DNA of 64,000 bases from Chitinophagaceae bacterium (GTDB lineage: Bacteria > Bacteroidota > Bacteroidia > Chitinophagales > Chitinophagaceae): assembly GCA_016702745.1 (NCBI GenBank), contig JADJDJ010000001.1, positions 372,001-436,000 on the forward strand, in the 5' to 3' direction. Under the pieces are notes generated by a model. The model saw nothing but the letters and a program-made list of their open reading frames with translations. It was not told the origin of the DNA and did not search any database. This document shows, piece by piece, positions 1 through 8,855 of this stretch (position 1 is its first letter; each line of letters starts with the position of its first letter). Position numbers and translations under genes: made by a program.

Positions 1-276
1 AGGGTGATGATCGGATCAGCAACAGTTGCAGCAATTACAGCGGCAGGGGTTGTTTCTCCCATGTTGGGCCAGCCCGGTATAACACCGGAATTAATGGTAC
101 TCGCAGTGGGTAGCGGCTCTGTATTTGGCTCCCATATCAATGATTCGGGATTCTGGATGTTTAAAGAGTTCTTTAAATTATCATTGAAGGAAACCTTTTT
201 GTCCTGGACCATTATGGAAACATTGATTTCCATAATTGGACTTATTGGTGTATTGATCCTGAATATGATTATCTGA
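1..276 (+). CDS. GntP-family gluconate/organic acid permease, C-terminal fragment
   Basis: The open frame enters from the left edge and gives about 91 residues, the C-terminal end of a GntP-type proton symporter of the inner membrane. The sequence shows the GSATVAAITAAG stretch, a HINDSGFW motif and a final hydrophobic helix, all typical of the end of GntP, which is normally about 440 residues. The start lies outside the window. Its position before pectin-sugar genes suggests uptake of a sugar acid such as a gluconate or keto-deoxy acid, but the substrate cannot be read from this fragment. Confidence 0.85.
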   Translation, partial: RVMIGSATVAAITAAGVVSPMLGQPGITPELMVLAVGSGSVFGSHINDSGFWMFKEFFKLSLKETFLSWTIMETLISIIGLIGVLILNMII

Positions 277-326
277 TAAAGAGAATTGCTTATTTCATTT
301 CTTTCTTTAATAAAGGCCAGTCCGGG

Positions 327-925
327 TTGGGCGTATGGGCCTGCTCAATCATTGCGGCTAATTTTTTCAGAAGCCGGGGTTTTATCACAGAAGGCAGGTG
401 GGATAAAATACTGCAAACACTTAAAAAAGGAGATTATGTAATCATGCAGTTCGGACATAATGATGCCAGTCCGCTCGATGATACCGCCCGTGCAAGAGGT
501 GTTATTCGTGGTATCGGTGAAGACAGTACCGAAATCTGGAATCCCATCCGGAAAATAAAAGAAGTAGTACATACTTATGGCTGGTACATGCGCAAGTATG
601 TAAAGGAAACAAAGTCAAAAGGGGCCACTGCCATTATTTGCTCCCTCGTGCCCCGTAATAACTGGAAAGATGGAAAAGTAAACCGTTCAGCTGATTCATG
701 GGCACTCTGGGCAAAGCAGGTGGCCGAACAGGAAGGCGCACTTTTTATCGGCCTGAATGAATTTGTCGCAGCAAAATAGGCGGCATTGGGAGAAACGGCT
801 ATAAATATTTTCCTGCAGATAATACCCATACCAATGAAGAAGGAGCCCGGATCAATGTGGCTACGGTAGTGAATCAACTCCGTTCGCTCAAGCCAGGATC
901 ATTAGTTAAGTACCTGAATCAGTAA
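327..925 (+). pseudogene. Rhamnogalacturonan acetylesterase-like SGNH hydrolase remnant, frameshifted and lacking the N-terminus
   Basis: Resembles CE12 rhamnogalacturonan acetylesterases, which deacetylate pectin backbone. Visible are FITEGRWDKIL, the block III motif QFGHNDA and, in another frame after a stop at 777-779, the catalytic DNTHTNEEGA block ending at 925. Inserting one base near 776 joins the two parts. The N-terminal block with the nucleophile serine (GDS) and any signal peptide are missing. The region 277-360 shows only scattered similarity in changing frames, so the 5' part appears truncated. The C-terminal shift may be a sequence error, but the missing N-terminus argues for a real pseudogene. 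It precedes a rhamnose mutarotase, which fits rhamnogalacturonan use. Confidence 0.7.
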
Positions 926-945
926 GCAATCATAAAACAAATAGC

Positions 946-1260
946 ATGCAACGAGTGGCTTTTAAAATGAGATTGTTCAAAGGACAGGAAGGGGAGTATT
1001 TAAAACGGCATGATCAGTTATGGCACGAACTGCATTCACTCCTGAAAGAAACCGGAATTATGGAATACAGTATTTTCCAGAATGAAGCTACCGGTGATTT
1101 ATTTGGCGTTCTGAAAATCAGTGATGCAGTGAAACTGGATGCTTTGCCCGACCAGCCGGTGATGAAAAAATGGTGGGCCTATATGAAGGATATCATGGAA
1201 TCTAATCCGGATAACTCCCCGGTAACTGTGCCGTTGAAAGAAGTATTTTACATGCCCTGA
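946..1260 (+). CDS. rhaM: L-rhamnose mutarotase
   Basis: A 104-residue cytoplasmic protein of the RhaM family, which interconverts alpha and beta anomers of L-rhamnose. Seen directly: the EYLKRHDQLW segment with Tyr18 and His22 at the positions of the catalytic pair in the E. coli enzyme, the paired Trp (KWWAYM), and the C-terminal NPDNSPV...EVFYMP signature. Length matches the family. It starts 20 bases after the acetylesterase remnant, so the two were probably co-transcribed and served rhamnose released from rhamnogalacturonan. A second, divergent family member lies at 12003. Confidence 0.9.
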   Translation: MQRVAFKMRLFKGQEGEYLKRHDQLWHELHSLLKETGIMEYSIFQNEATGDLFGVLKISDAVKLDALPDQPVMKKWWAYMKDIMESNPDNSPVTVPLKEVFYMP

Positions 1261-1310
1261 TTAATCCTCAGTGTCGTTATCCAGCAAATGATTGATCCGC
1301 GGAATGAACT

Positions 1311-1982
1311 TCAGGATGGAGTGAAAGTTCTTCCGGTAATGTTTTTTATCCAGCTTATAATAAAACGCCCCTTTTTTGAACCGGCCCTGTCTTTTTCTTT
1401 TTGTTTGATCAGCATACCGGTCGAAATAATTTTCCGGCTGAAATTCCCCTTGTCAAATTTGGTTTCATATACATCCTCAAACAGGCTTTGTAAGAGAGGA
1501 AGCGTAAAACGTTGGGGAAGAAGTTCAAATAACAAGGGATGCAAGGCCGCTTTGTATCTTAATTTCTGACGGGCCGTTTGTACCATTTGTGGATGATCAA
1601 AAATTAAATCCGGAATCTCATCCAGTTTAAACCACTCCGCATGAAATTGATCATTCAGCCGCTGTTCATATTGATGGATATCAATCAGGGCAAAAAAAGC
1701 AATAGATACCGTTCGTTCAATCGGATCCCGGTCAACCTTAGTATAGGTTTGCAATTGCTCCAGATACAATCCACTCAGTCCGGTCAATGTCTTCAATACC
1801 CGGTTGGCCGCCTCATCCGCACTCTCATCCGGCTGGACAAAGCCACCCATCAAACTCCATTCTTCCACACAGGGCTCAAATCCCCGCTTGATCAGCAATA
1901 TCTTTAAATGCTGACCATCAAAGCCAAAGACACTACAGTCAACGGCCACAATCATCCGGGTTTGATTTTGGTACCTGGTCAT
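1311..1982 (-). CDS. araR: Nudix-domain transcriptional regulator, AraR/NrtR type
   Basis: A 223-residue protein with an N-terminal Nudix fold (residues 10-140) and a C-terminal winged-helix DNA-binding domain (about 150-223). The Nudix box is degenerate: GGFVQPDESADEAANRVL lacks the REL and EE catalytic pattern, as in NrtR-like repressors that bind rather than hydrolyse ligand. In Bacteroides a Nudix-type AraR responds to L-arabinose and controls ara genes. Here the gene is divergent from the arabinose operon across a 116-base gap that carries a candidate operator. Assignment to arabinose rests on family and position. The start at 1982 is the first Met and precedes a conserved MIVAVDCSVFGF segment. 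Confidence 0.85.
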   Translation of the reverse strand: MTRYQNQTRMIVAVDCSVFGFDGQHLKILLIKRGFEPCVEEWSLMGGFVQPDESADEAANRVLKTLTGLSGLYLEQLQTYTKVDRDPIERTVSIAFFALIDIHQYEQRLNDQFHAEWFKLDEIPDLIFDHPQMVQTARQKLRYKAALHPLLFELLPQRFTLPLLQSLFEDVYETKFDKGNFSRKIISTGMLIKQKEKDRAGSKKGRFIISWIKNITGRTFTPS

Positions 1983-2014
1983 ATTTCAAAGGTAGTTGAA
2001 GGGTGGATAAAAAT

Positions 2015-2033
2015 AAATGTAAATATGACAATT
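2015..2033. promoter_or_regulatory. Candidate AraR operator (imperfect dyad)
   Basis: The 19 bases AAATGTAAATATGACAATT form an imperfect inverted repeat with TGT-N7-ACA half-sites and matching A/T flanks. It lies between the divergent regulator and the arabinofuranosidase gene, immediately upstream of a Bacteroidota-type -7 element. The dyad is seen directly; operator function is inferred from position. Confidence 0.45.
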
Positions 2034-2049
2034 AATACCAAAAATCCTT

Positions 2050-2057
2050 TACTTTAG
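2050..2057 (+). promoter_or_regulatory. Candidate -7 promoter element for the arabinose operon
   Basis: TACTTTAG fits the Bacteroidota -7 consensus TAnnTTTG at seven of eight positions and lies 42 bases before the arabinofuranosidase start. No clear -33 TTG is seen at ideal spacing, because the candidate operator occupies that region, which would suit repression by occlusion. Confidence 0.35.
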
Positions 2058-2098
2058 TCAGTAGTTAAACGGATTGTATAACAATAAACAGTCTTGCC

Positions 2099-3688
2099 AT
2101 GACCAGGAAATTCATCCATCGCCTGCTTAAAAACAAGTCAGGTTCCATTAGCGCTTTTCTTTTTTCTGCAGCCATTTTAATCAATGTCAACGACTCCTTT
2201 GCACAGGCCTCAGTGACCCTGCAGGCCGATCAGCCCGGTGACAAAATAAGCAAACATATCTACGGACATTTTGCCGAACACCTGGGCCGTTGTATTTACG
2301 ATGGCATTTATGTGGGTGATTCCAGCAAGTCAATCCCCAATACCAACGGTATCAGGAATGATGTGATCGACGCCCTCAAAAAATTAAAAGTCGCCAACCT
2401 GCGCTGGCCCGGCGGTTGTTATGCAGATATCTACCATTGGAAAGATGGCGTTGGCCCTAAAAGCACCCGGACACCAATCATCAACAGATGGTGGGGAAAT
2501 GTAACGGAAGACAATAGCTTCGGTACTCATGAATTCCTTGAGCTCTGTAAAAAAATAGGAGCAGAACCTTACCTGGCGGGTAATATGGGAAGCGGAACTG
2601 TTCGTGAACTGGCAGATTGGACCGAATACGTTAATGCCAAACCAGGCACCGGCCCCATGGCCCGCTTACGCGAACAGAACGGACAGAAAGAACCATGGTC
2701 CGTTAAATATTGGGGTGTTGGCAATGAAGCCTGGGGTTGCGGCGGCAACATGAAACCGGAATTCTATGCCAACCTCTACCGGCAATATTCCACTTTCATG
2801 ACGAACTGGGACAACTCAGACAAAATTTATCGCGTAGCATCCGGCTCCAATGGAAATGACTACAATTGGACTGATGTGATGATGCGCGATGTGCCTGCCA
2901 GTATGATGGAAGGGCTTTCACTTCATCACTACGCTGTAATCAACTGGAGCAAAAAAGGGTCGGCCACCAGTTTTACCGAGGAGCAGTATTTCGCCACCAT
3001 GAAATCTGCGTTACAAATGGAAGAACTGGTCAGCCGCCATTCCACCATCATGGACAAATACGACCGGGCCAAAAAAGTAGCCCTCGTAGTAGATGAATGG
3101 GGAGGCTGGTATGATGTGGAACCAGGCACCAACCCCGGATTCCTCTACCAGCAGAATACAATGAGAGATGCCATGATCGCAGGCGTGACCCTGAATATTT
3201 TTAACAACCATTGCGACAGAGTAAGAATTGCTAACCTGGCACAAACCGTAAACGTTTTGCAGGCCGTGATCCTCACCGAAAAGCAAAAGATCCTCCTGAC
3301 ACCAACCTACCATGTACTTGAAATGTACAATGTGCACCAGGACGCCCAATTACTCCCGTTAACCCTGCGCACACCCGATTATGTGTACGGAACTGACAAA
3401 TTACCCGCGGTTTCCGTTTCGGCATCCAAAGACAAAGAAGGGCTCACCCATGTCTCATTGGTGAATATTGATGCTTCAAAATCGCAAAGCATGAGTATTG
3501 ACCTGCGGGGAGCTGCTTTCAATACTGTTTCCGGCAGAATTCTTCAATCCGCAAAACTTCAGGATTTCAATACATTTAATGAGCCGGAAAAGATAAAACC
3601 AGCTGTTTTCAATGGCGCTAAACTCAATGGCTCAACCATCAATCTGTCCCTGCCTCCCTTTTCCGTAGTGGTATTAACCCTGAAATAA
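2099..3688 (+). CDS. abfA: Secreted alpha-L-arabinofuranosidase, GH51
   Basis: A 529-residue glycoside hydrolase that releases terminal L-arabinofuranose from arabinan and arabinoxylan. An N-terminal hydrophobic signal ends near SFAQA (residue 36), so it is probably periplasmic. The GH51 barrel shows LRWPGGCYAD (about 101-110), the acid/base Glu210 in GVGNEAWG and the nucleophile Glu333 in VVDEWGGW. A C-terminal beta domain fills residues 380-529. It is the first gene of the arabinose operon and supplies substrate to the genes behind it. Length and both catalytic glutamates are normal, so activity is expected. Confidence 0.94.
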   Translation: MTRKFIHRLLKNKSGSISAFLFSAAILINVNDSFAQASVTLQADQPGDKISKHIYGHFAEHLGRCIYDGIYVGDSSKSIPNTNGIRNDVIDALKKLKVANLRWPGGCYADIYHWKDGVGPKSTRTPIINRWWGNVTEDNSFGTHEFLELCKKIGAEPYLAGNMGSGTVRELADWTEYVNAKPGTGPMARLREQNGQKEPWSVKYWGVGNEAWGCGGNMKPEFYANLYRQYSTFMTNWDNSDKIYRVASGSNGNDYNWTDVMMRDVPASMMEGLSLHHYAVINWSKKGSATSFTEEQYFATMKSALQMEELVSRHSTIMDKYDRAKKVALVVDEWGGWYDVEPGTNPGFLYQQNTMRDAMIAGVTLNIFNNHCDRVRIANLAQTVNVLQAVILTEKQKILLTPTYHVLEMYNVHQDAQLLPLTLRTPDYVYGTDKLPAVSVSASKDKEGLTHVSLVNIDASKSQSMSIDLRGAAFNTVSGRILQSAKLQDFNTFNEPEKIKPAVFNGAKLNGSTINLSLPPFSVVVLTLK

Positions 3689-3738
3689 GTGAAGAATTTG
3701 TTTAATGAATATTAACCGGACTAAAATTAAACTTTGAC

Positions 3739-4893
3739 ATGAACAGATATCACACAATTAATACGTATTTTAAACCTGTTTTCCTGGCAGTATTTGCTGC
3801 ACTGATGATAACAGGATGTAAAGATGCTGCCAAAAAGGAAAATGGGTCAACCATGACTAACCAAAAGGTAACACAGGCCGACTGGGGAGAATTCGATGGT
3901 AAGAAAGTGTATCTCTACACCCTTACCAATAAAAATGGCGTGGAAGTGAAAATCACCAACTACGGTGGTATCATTACTTCATGGCTGACACCTGATAAAA
4001 ATGGAAAGCTGGGGAATATTGTTCTTGGCTTCGACAGTCTTTCCGGTTACCAGGCCCCTCCACCTTATTTTGGCGCCATCATCGGTCGTTATGGCAACCG
4101 CATCGGCAAAGGAACATTTACCATCGATACAAATACTTACACCCTCGCAAAGAATAATGGTGAAAACCATCTGCATGGCGGTAACAAAGGTTTCGATAAA
4201 GTGGTTTGGGATGCCGTACCTGGTGATAGTACAGCGACCCTCTCACTCAGTTATCTCAGTAAAGACGGAGAAGAGGGCTACCCAGGTAATCTTAAAGTAA
4301 CAGTGCTGTACACCCTGACTGATGAAGATGAACTGGTGATTGATTATTCAGCAGAAACTGATAAAGCTACTGTGGTCAACTTGACCAGTCATAGCTATTT
4401 CAATTTAACGGCTGATGTGTCCAATACTATTTTAGGTCATACACTTCAGGTAAATGCTGCTCACTACACACCGGTAGATGCCGGCCTGATCCCCACCGGA
4501 GAATTAAAAGACGTAAAAGGAACTCCATTTGATTTCCTGACTGCACATACCATCGGTGAAAGAATCGCAGCCTTGGATGGTGGCTACGATCATAATTTCG
4601 TGCTCAGCAGAACAGGCGCCGAAATTGAAAAAGTCGCCACACTCGCTGATTCTGTCAGCGGCAGACAACTTGAAGTGTATACCACCGAGCCCGGCATGCA
4701 GTTTTATTCCGGTAATTTCCTCGATGGCAAATTAAAAACACCGGAAGGAAAAGCTATCAACAAACATGCAGCCCTTTGCCTCGAAACACAACATTATCCC
4801 GATTCTCCCAATAAACCGAATTTTCCTTCCACCCTGCTGAAGCCCGGTGAAAAGTATCATACCGTAACGAAGTACAAAGCTTCCGTTCACTGA
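3739..4893 (+). CDS. galM: Aldose 1-epimerase (mutarotase), lipoprotein
   Basis: A 384-residue galactose mutarotase-like protein that interconverts sugar anomers. The N-terminus has a hydrophobic stretch and a lipobox (MITGC), so it is an exported lipoprotein, as is common in Bacteroidota. The family residues are present: GRYGNRI, the catalytic His in NLTSHSYFNL and the general-base Glu in CLETQHYPDSPNKPNFPS. It sits 50 bases after the arabinofuranosidase, and here most likely acts on arabinose released outside the inner membrane. The exact sugar is inferred from the operon. Confidence 0.92.
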   Translation: MNRYHTINTYFKPVFLAVFAALMITGCKDAAKKENGSTMTNQKVTQADWGEFDGKKVYLYTLTNKNGVEVKITNYGGIITSWLTPDKNGKLGNIVLGFDSLSGYQAPPPYFGAIIGRYGNRIGKGTFTIDTNTYTLAKNNGENHLHGGNKGFDKVVWDAVPGDSTATLSLSYLSKDGEEGYPGNLKVTVLYTLTDEDELVIDYSAETDKATVVNLTSHSYFNLTADVSNTILGHTLQVNAAHYTPVDAGLIPTGELKDVKGTPFDFLTAHTIGERIAALDGGYDHNFVLSRTGAEIEKVATLADSVSGRQLEVYTTEPGMQFYSGNFLDGKLKTPEGKAINKHAALCLETQHYPDSPNKPNFPSTLLKPGEKYHTVTKYKASVH

Positions 4894-4911
4894 TCCTAAA
4901 CCGCCAGCAGT

Positions 4912-6552
4912 ATGAACAGTTATGTAATAGGTGCCGACTTTGGTACCGATTCGGTAAGAGCCGTTATAATTAATACCAGTAACGGGGAAGAAATGGCCTC
5001 TTCAGTGGCCTGGTATCCCCGTTGGAAAGATGGACTGTTTTGCAATCCCTCCCTCAATCAGTTCCGGCAGCATCCACTCGATTATCTGGACTGTCTTGAA
5101 AAGACAATCAAAGATTGTGTGCAAAAAGCCGGACCTGATATCGCTAAAAATATCGTGGGACTTTCAGTTGATACCACCGGTTCAACACCTGTTGCCGTTA
5201 ATGCAAAAGGAGAACCTCTGTGTTTGCTTTCAGGATTGGAAGAAAATCCCAATGCCATGTTTGTACTGTGGAAAGATCATACAGCAATCAACGAAGCCGC
5301 AGCGATCAACAGCCATGCAGAAAAATTTCCCATCAACTACCTGCAGTATGTGGGTGGTATCTACAGCAGCGAATGGTTCTGGGCCAAACTGCTTCATATC
5401 CTGAAAGAAGATGTACAGGTCAGACAACATATTTTTTCATTTGTAGAACATTGCGACTGGATTCCCTTTGTACTGACCGGTGGTACAGATGCCAGAGAAA
5501 TGAAAAGAGGCGTCTGCAGTGCAGGGCACAAAGCATTATGGGCCGAAACATTCAATGGCCTTCCACCCAATGAATTTTTTGCCAGCCTTGATCCCTTACT
5601 CGATGGGTTTACAGGCAGATTATTTACCAATACCTATACTTCTGCCGACGCAGCAGGTACGATTTCAGCAGCATGGGCCGCAAAACTCGGACTCCCGGAC
5701 ACTACTGTCATTGGTATCGGCGCATTTGATTGTCACATGGGCGCAGTAGGCGGGCAAATCGCCCCTTATGAACTCAGCCGTATCGTGGGTACTTCTACCT
5801 GTGATATCATGGTGGCACCGATCAATGAAATGGAAGGTAAATTGGTGAAAGGAATTTGCGGACAGGTCACTGGATCCGTGATACCGGGCATGGTAGGATT
5901 GGAAGCAGGACAAAGCGCTTTCGGTGATGCCTATGCCTGGCTAAAGAATTTGCTCTCATGGCCATTGGAACAATCAATTACTGATCCGGCACTCAAAGAA
6001 GAAATCAGCAACAATATTATACCGGCACTCAGCAGCAAGGCGGCAACACTGCCCCTGCATTCAACGGATGTATTGGCCAGCGACTGGCTCAATGGCCGCC
6101 GCACACCCGATGCCAATCAGGCTTTGAAAGGCGCATTTACCGGATTAAATCTGGGAACAGATGCACCGCAATTGTTTAAAGCCCTGGTGGAAGCGACCTG
6201 CTTTGGGAGTAAAGCTATTGTAGATCGCTTCATCAGTGAAGGGATTCCCGTCAAAGGGATCATTGCGCTGGGAGGTGTGGCCCGAAAATCTCCCTATATC
6301 ATGCAGGTCATGGCCGATATTCTCGAACAACCCATCCGCGTACACAGCAGCGAACAAACCTGCGCGGCCGGTGCTGCCATGTTCGCCGCTACCGCCGCAG
6401 GTATTTATCCCAATGTGGAAACGGCCATGCAAAATATGGGAGCCGGATTTGAAAAAACATATACAGCTGATAGCAGTCGTACTGCATTTTACCGGGATCG
6501 TTACAGTCAGTATCAGCAATTAGGTGATTTTATCATGTCGATGACCAAATAA
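4912..6552 (+). CDS. araB: Ribulokinase
   Basis: A 546-residue FGGY-family kinase that phosphorylates L-ribulose to L-ribulose 5-phosphate in the cytoplasm. The N-terminal phosphate-binding motif IGADFGTDSVRAVI, the sugar-domain DTTGSTPVAV, and the C-terminal ATP-domain GGVARKSPYIMQVMADIL with the EQTCAAGAAMFA turn are all visible. Length fits AraB (about 550). It lies 18 bases after the epimerase gene and one base before the next gene, so translation of araB and araD is tightly linked. Confidence 0.95.
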   Translation: MNSYVIGADFGTDSVRAVIINTSNGEEMASSVAWYPRWKDGLFCNPSLNQFRQHPLDYLDCLEKTIKDCVQKAGPDIAKNIVGLSVDTTGSTPVAVNAKGEPLCLLSGLEENPNAMFVLWKDHTAINEAAAINSHAEKFPINYLQYVGGIYSSEWFWAKLLHILKEDVQVRQHIFSFVEHCDWIPFVLTGGTDAREMKRGVCSAGHKALWAETFNGLPPNEFFASLDPLLDGFTGRLFTNTYTSADAAGTISAAWAAKLGLPDTTVIGIGAFDCHMGAVGGQIAPYELSRIVGTSTCDIMVAPINEMEGKLVKGICGQVTGSVIPGMVGLEAGQSAFGDAYAWLKNLLSWPLEQSITDPALKEEISNNIIPALSSKAATLPLHSTDVLASDWLNGRRTPDANQALKGAFTGLNLGTDAPQLFKALVEATCFGSKAIVDRFISEGIPVKGIIALGGVARKSPYIMQVMADILEQPIRVHSSEQTCAAGAAMFAATAAGIYPNVETAMQNMGAGFEKTYTADSSRTAFYRDRYSQYQQLGDFIMSMTK

Positions 6553-6553
6553 A

Positions 6554-7249
6554 ATGAGCTACGATCACATCAAACAGGAGGCTTTTGAAGCCAATATGCA
6601 ACTGCCCCGCCTGGGACTGGTGCTGTTTACCTTTGGTAATGTAAGTGCTGCAGACAGAAGCAAAGGCGTATTCGCCATCAAACCCAGTGGGGTTCCTTAT
6701 GAAGAACTGACACCTGATAAAATGGTGATCCTGGATTTTGGCGCCAACATTGTAGAAGGCAGTCTGCGTCCCTCCTCCGATACAAAAACACATGCCGTAC
6801 TATATAAACAATGGGAAGAGATTGGCGGCATCGTGCATACCCATTCCACCTATGCCACATCATGGGCACAGTCTTTAAAAGATATTCCGATTTACGGAAC
6901 CACCCATGCTGATTATAATACCGTGGATATTCCCTGTGCCCCTCCCATGGACGATAAAATGATCAAAGGAGATTATGAATATGAAACAGGATTTCAAATC
7001 ATTAATTGTTTCAAAGAACGCGGGCTGAATTACAAGGAACTGGAAATGGTACTCGTTGGCAGTCATGCTCCCTTTACCTGGGGAAAAAATGCAGCTAAAG
7101 CAGTACACAATAGCGCCGTGCTGGAATTCATTGCACAAACCGCTCTTTATACGGAAATGATCAACCCCGGAGCCGCCCGTTTAAAAGAAGCCATCCGCAA
7201 AAAACACTTTGAAAGAAAACACGGCCCGGATAGTTATTACGGTCAATAA
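6554..7249 (+). CDS. araD: L-ribulose-5-phosphate 4-epimerase
   Basis: A 231-residue class II aldolase-fold enzyme that converts L-ribulose 5-phosphate to D-xylulose 5-phosphate, the exit point into the pentose phosphate pathway. Zinc-binding HTHSTYAT and GSHAPFTWG, plus the GTTHADYN segment, match AraD closely. The length matches the E. coli enzyme. The start codon comes one base after the araB stop, so the two are probably translationally coupled. No anomalies. Confidence 0.95.
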   Translation: MSYDHIKQEAFEANMQLPRLGLVLFTFGNVSAADRSKGVFAIKPSGVPYEELTPDKMVILDFGANIVEGSLRPSSDTKTHAVLYKQWEEIGGIVHTHSTYATSWAQSLKDIPIYGTTHADYNTVDIPCAPPMDDKMIKGDYEYETGFQIINCFKERGLNYKELEMVLVGSHAPFTWGKNAAKAVHNSAVLEFIAQTALYTEMINPGAARLKEAIRKKHFERKHGPDSYYGQ

Positions 7250-7323
7250 GGAAGAATTCAATTTAAAAACTTAATAAGTGACGGCTTCTTTTAGCAGAAA
7301 GGACAGTAGATAAAAAAAATACA

Positions 7324-8814
7324 ATGAAAGCATTTCAGCATCTGGAAGTATGGTTCGTAACTGGTAGCCAGGATCTCTATGGCGAAGAAACATTAAAACA
7401 GGTAGCCGTACACTCAAAGGAAATAGCAGACAGTCTGCATGCTGATCCGGCGATTCCGTTGAATGTGATTTTTAAACCAACAGTAAAATCAAGCGAAGAA
7501 ATTTATGCCGTATGTGCAGCAGCGAATGCCAGTACTGCCTGTATCGGTATCATCACCTGGATGCATACATTTTCTCCGGCTAAAATGTGGATACGCGGAT
7601 TGAATATCCTGCAGAAACCACTGCTCCACCTGCATACACAGTTTAACCGTGATATTCCCTGGAGTACCATCGATATGGATTTCATGAACCTGAACCAGAG
7701 TGCGCATGGCGACCGGGAGTTCGGTTTCATCATGAGCCGTATGCGGCTGAAAAGAAAAGTAGTGGTAGGGCATTGGCAGGATCCGCTGGTAATTGGAAAA
7801 ATCAGCAACTGGATGCGCGCTGCAGCCGGCTGGAGCGACTGGCAGGGTGCCCGCTTTGTCCGTTTTGGCGACAATATGCGATATGTAGCCGTTACCGATG
7901 GAGATAAAGTTGAAGCAGAAATGAAATTCGGGTATAGCGTTAATACCCATGGAATCGGTGACCTGGTGAAAGTAATCAATGAAGTAACGGATGCATCCGT
8001 TGAGACTTTGGTACATGAATATGCGGAGCGTTATCAGCTCATGCCTGTACTACAAAAAGGAGGAGAGCGCCACGGAGCATTAAAAGATGCAGCTAAAATT
8101 GAGCTGGGATTACAATACTTCCTGGAGAAAGGAAATTACAAAGGCTTCAGTGATACATTCGAAGACCTGCATGGCATGAAACAACTACCCGGTATCGGCG
8201 CACAACGCATGATGGGGAAAGGATATGGCTTTGCCGGTGAAGGCGACTGGAAAACCGCAGCCCTCGTCAGGGCCATGAAAGTAATGGGTACCGGATTGCA
8301 AGGAGGAAACAGCTTTATGGAAGATTATACCTATCACTTTGATCCTGCAAATCCTTTGGTTCTGGGTTCACACATGCTCGAGATTTGCGAAAGTATTGCT
8401 ACTGGTAAACCCAATTGTGAAATACATCCCCTGGGTATTGGTGGAAAAGAAGATCCTGTCCGACTGGTTTTCAATGCCGGCGCAGGTCCCGCACTTAATG
8501 CATCAGTGGTTGATATGGGTAATCGTTTCCGGTTGCTTGTTAATGAAGTGGAAGCCGTAGCGCCCTTTGCGGAATTACCCAAATTGCCGGTGGCTCGTGT
8601 TCTATGGAAACCTTATCCTAATATGAATGATGGCTGTGCTGCCTGGATATTGGCCGGCGGCGCCCACCATACCTGTTATAGCCAGAACCTGACCAGCGAA
8701 CAGCTGGAAGACTTTGCAGAAATAGCCGGTATAGAATATGTCAAAATCGGTAAAAACACAGATATTTATCAGTTTAAGAACGAACTGCGCTGGAACGATG
8801 CAGCGTATAAATAA
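7324..8814 (+). CDS. araA: L-arabinose isomerase
   Basis: A 496-residue cytoplasmic enzyme that converts L-arabinose to L-ribulose, first step of the pathway. The metal-site regions are visible: Glu in GEGDWKTAAL, Glu in SFMEDYTYHFDP, His in GSHMLEICES and His in GGAHHTCYS. Length is normal. It follows araD after 74 bases with an A-rich leader. The gene order araB-araD-araA followed by a symporter is a common Bacteroidota arrangement. No anomalies. Confidence 0.96.
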   Translation: MKAFQHLEVWFVTGSQDLYGEETLKQVAVHSKEIADSLHADPAIPLNVIFKPTVKSSEEIYAVCAAANASTACIGIITWMHTFSPAKMWIRGLNILQKPLLHLHTQFNRDIPWSTIDMDFMNLNQSAHGDREFGFIMSRMRLKRKVVVGHWQDPLVIGKISNWMRAAAGWSDWQGARFVRFGDNMRYVAVTDGDKVEAEMKFGYSVNTHGIGDLVKVINEVTDASVETLVHEYAERYQLMPVLQKGGERHGALKDAAKIELGLQYFLEKGNYKGFSDTFEDLHGMKQLPGIGAQRMMGKGYGFAGEGDWKTAALVRAMKVMGTGLQGGNSFMEDYTYHFDPANPLVLGSHMLEICESIATGKPNCEIHPLGIGGKEDPVRLVFNAGAGPALNASVVDMGNRFRLLVNEVEAVAPFAELPKLPVARVLWKPYPNMNDGCAAWILAGGAHHTCYSQNLTSEQLEDFAEIAGIEYVKIGKNTDIYQFKNELRWNDAAYK

Positions 8815-8855
8815 AGCAGACCAACTACTTTGATCAATTAAAATCAACACTCGCC

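Noticed and set aside
7489..8016. Long minus-strand frames opposite araA
   Set aside because: They are shadows of the arabinose isomerase coding strand.
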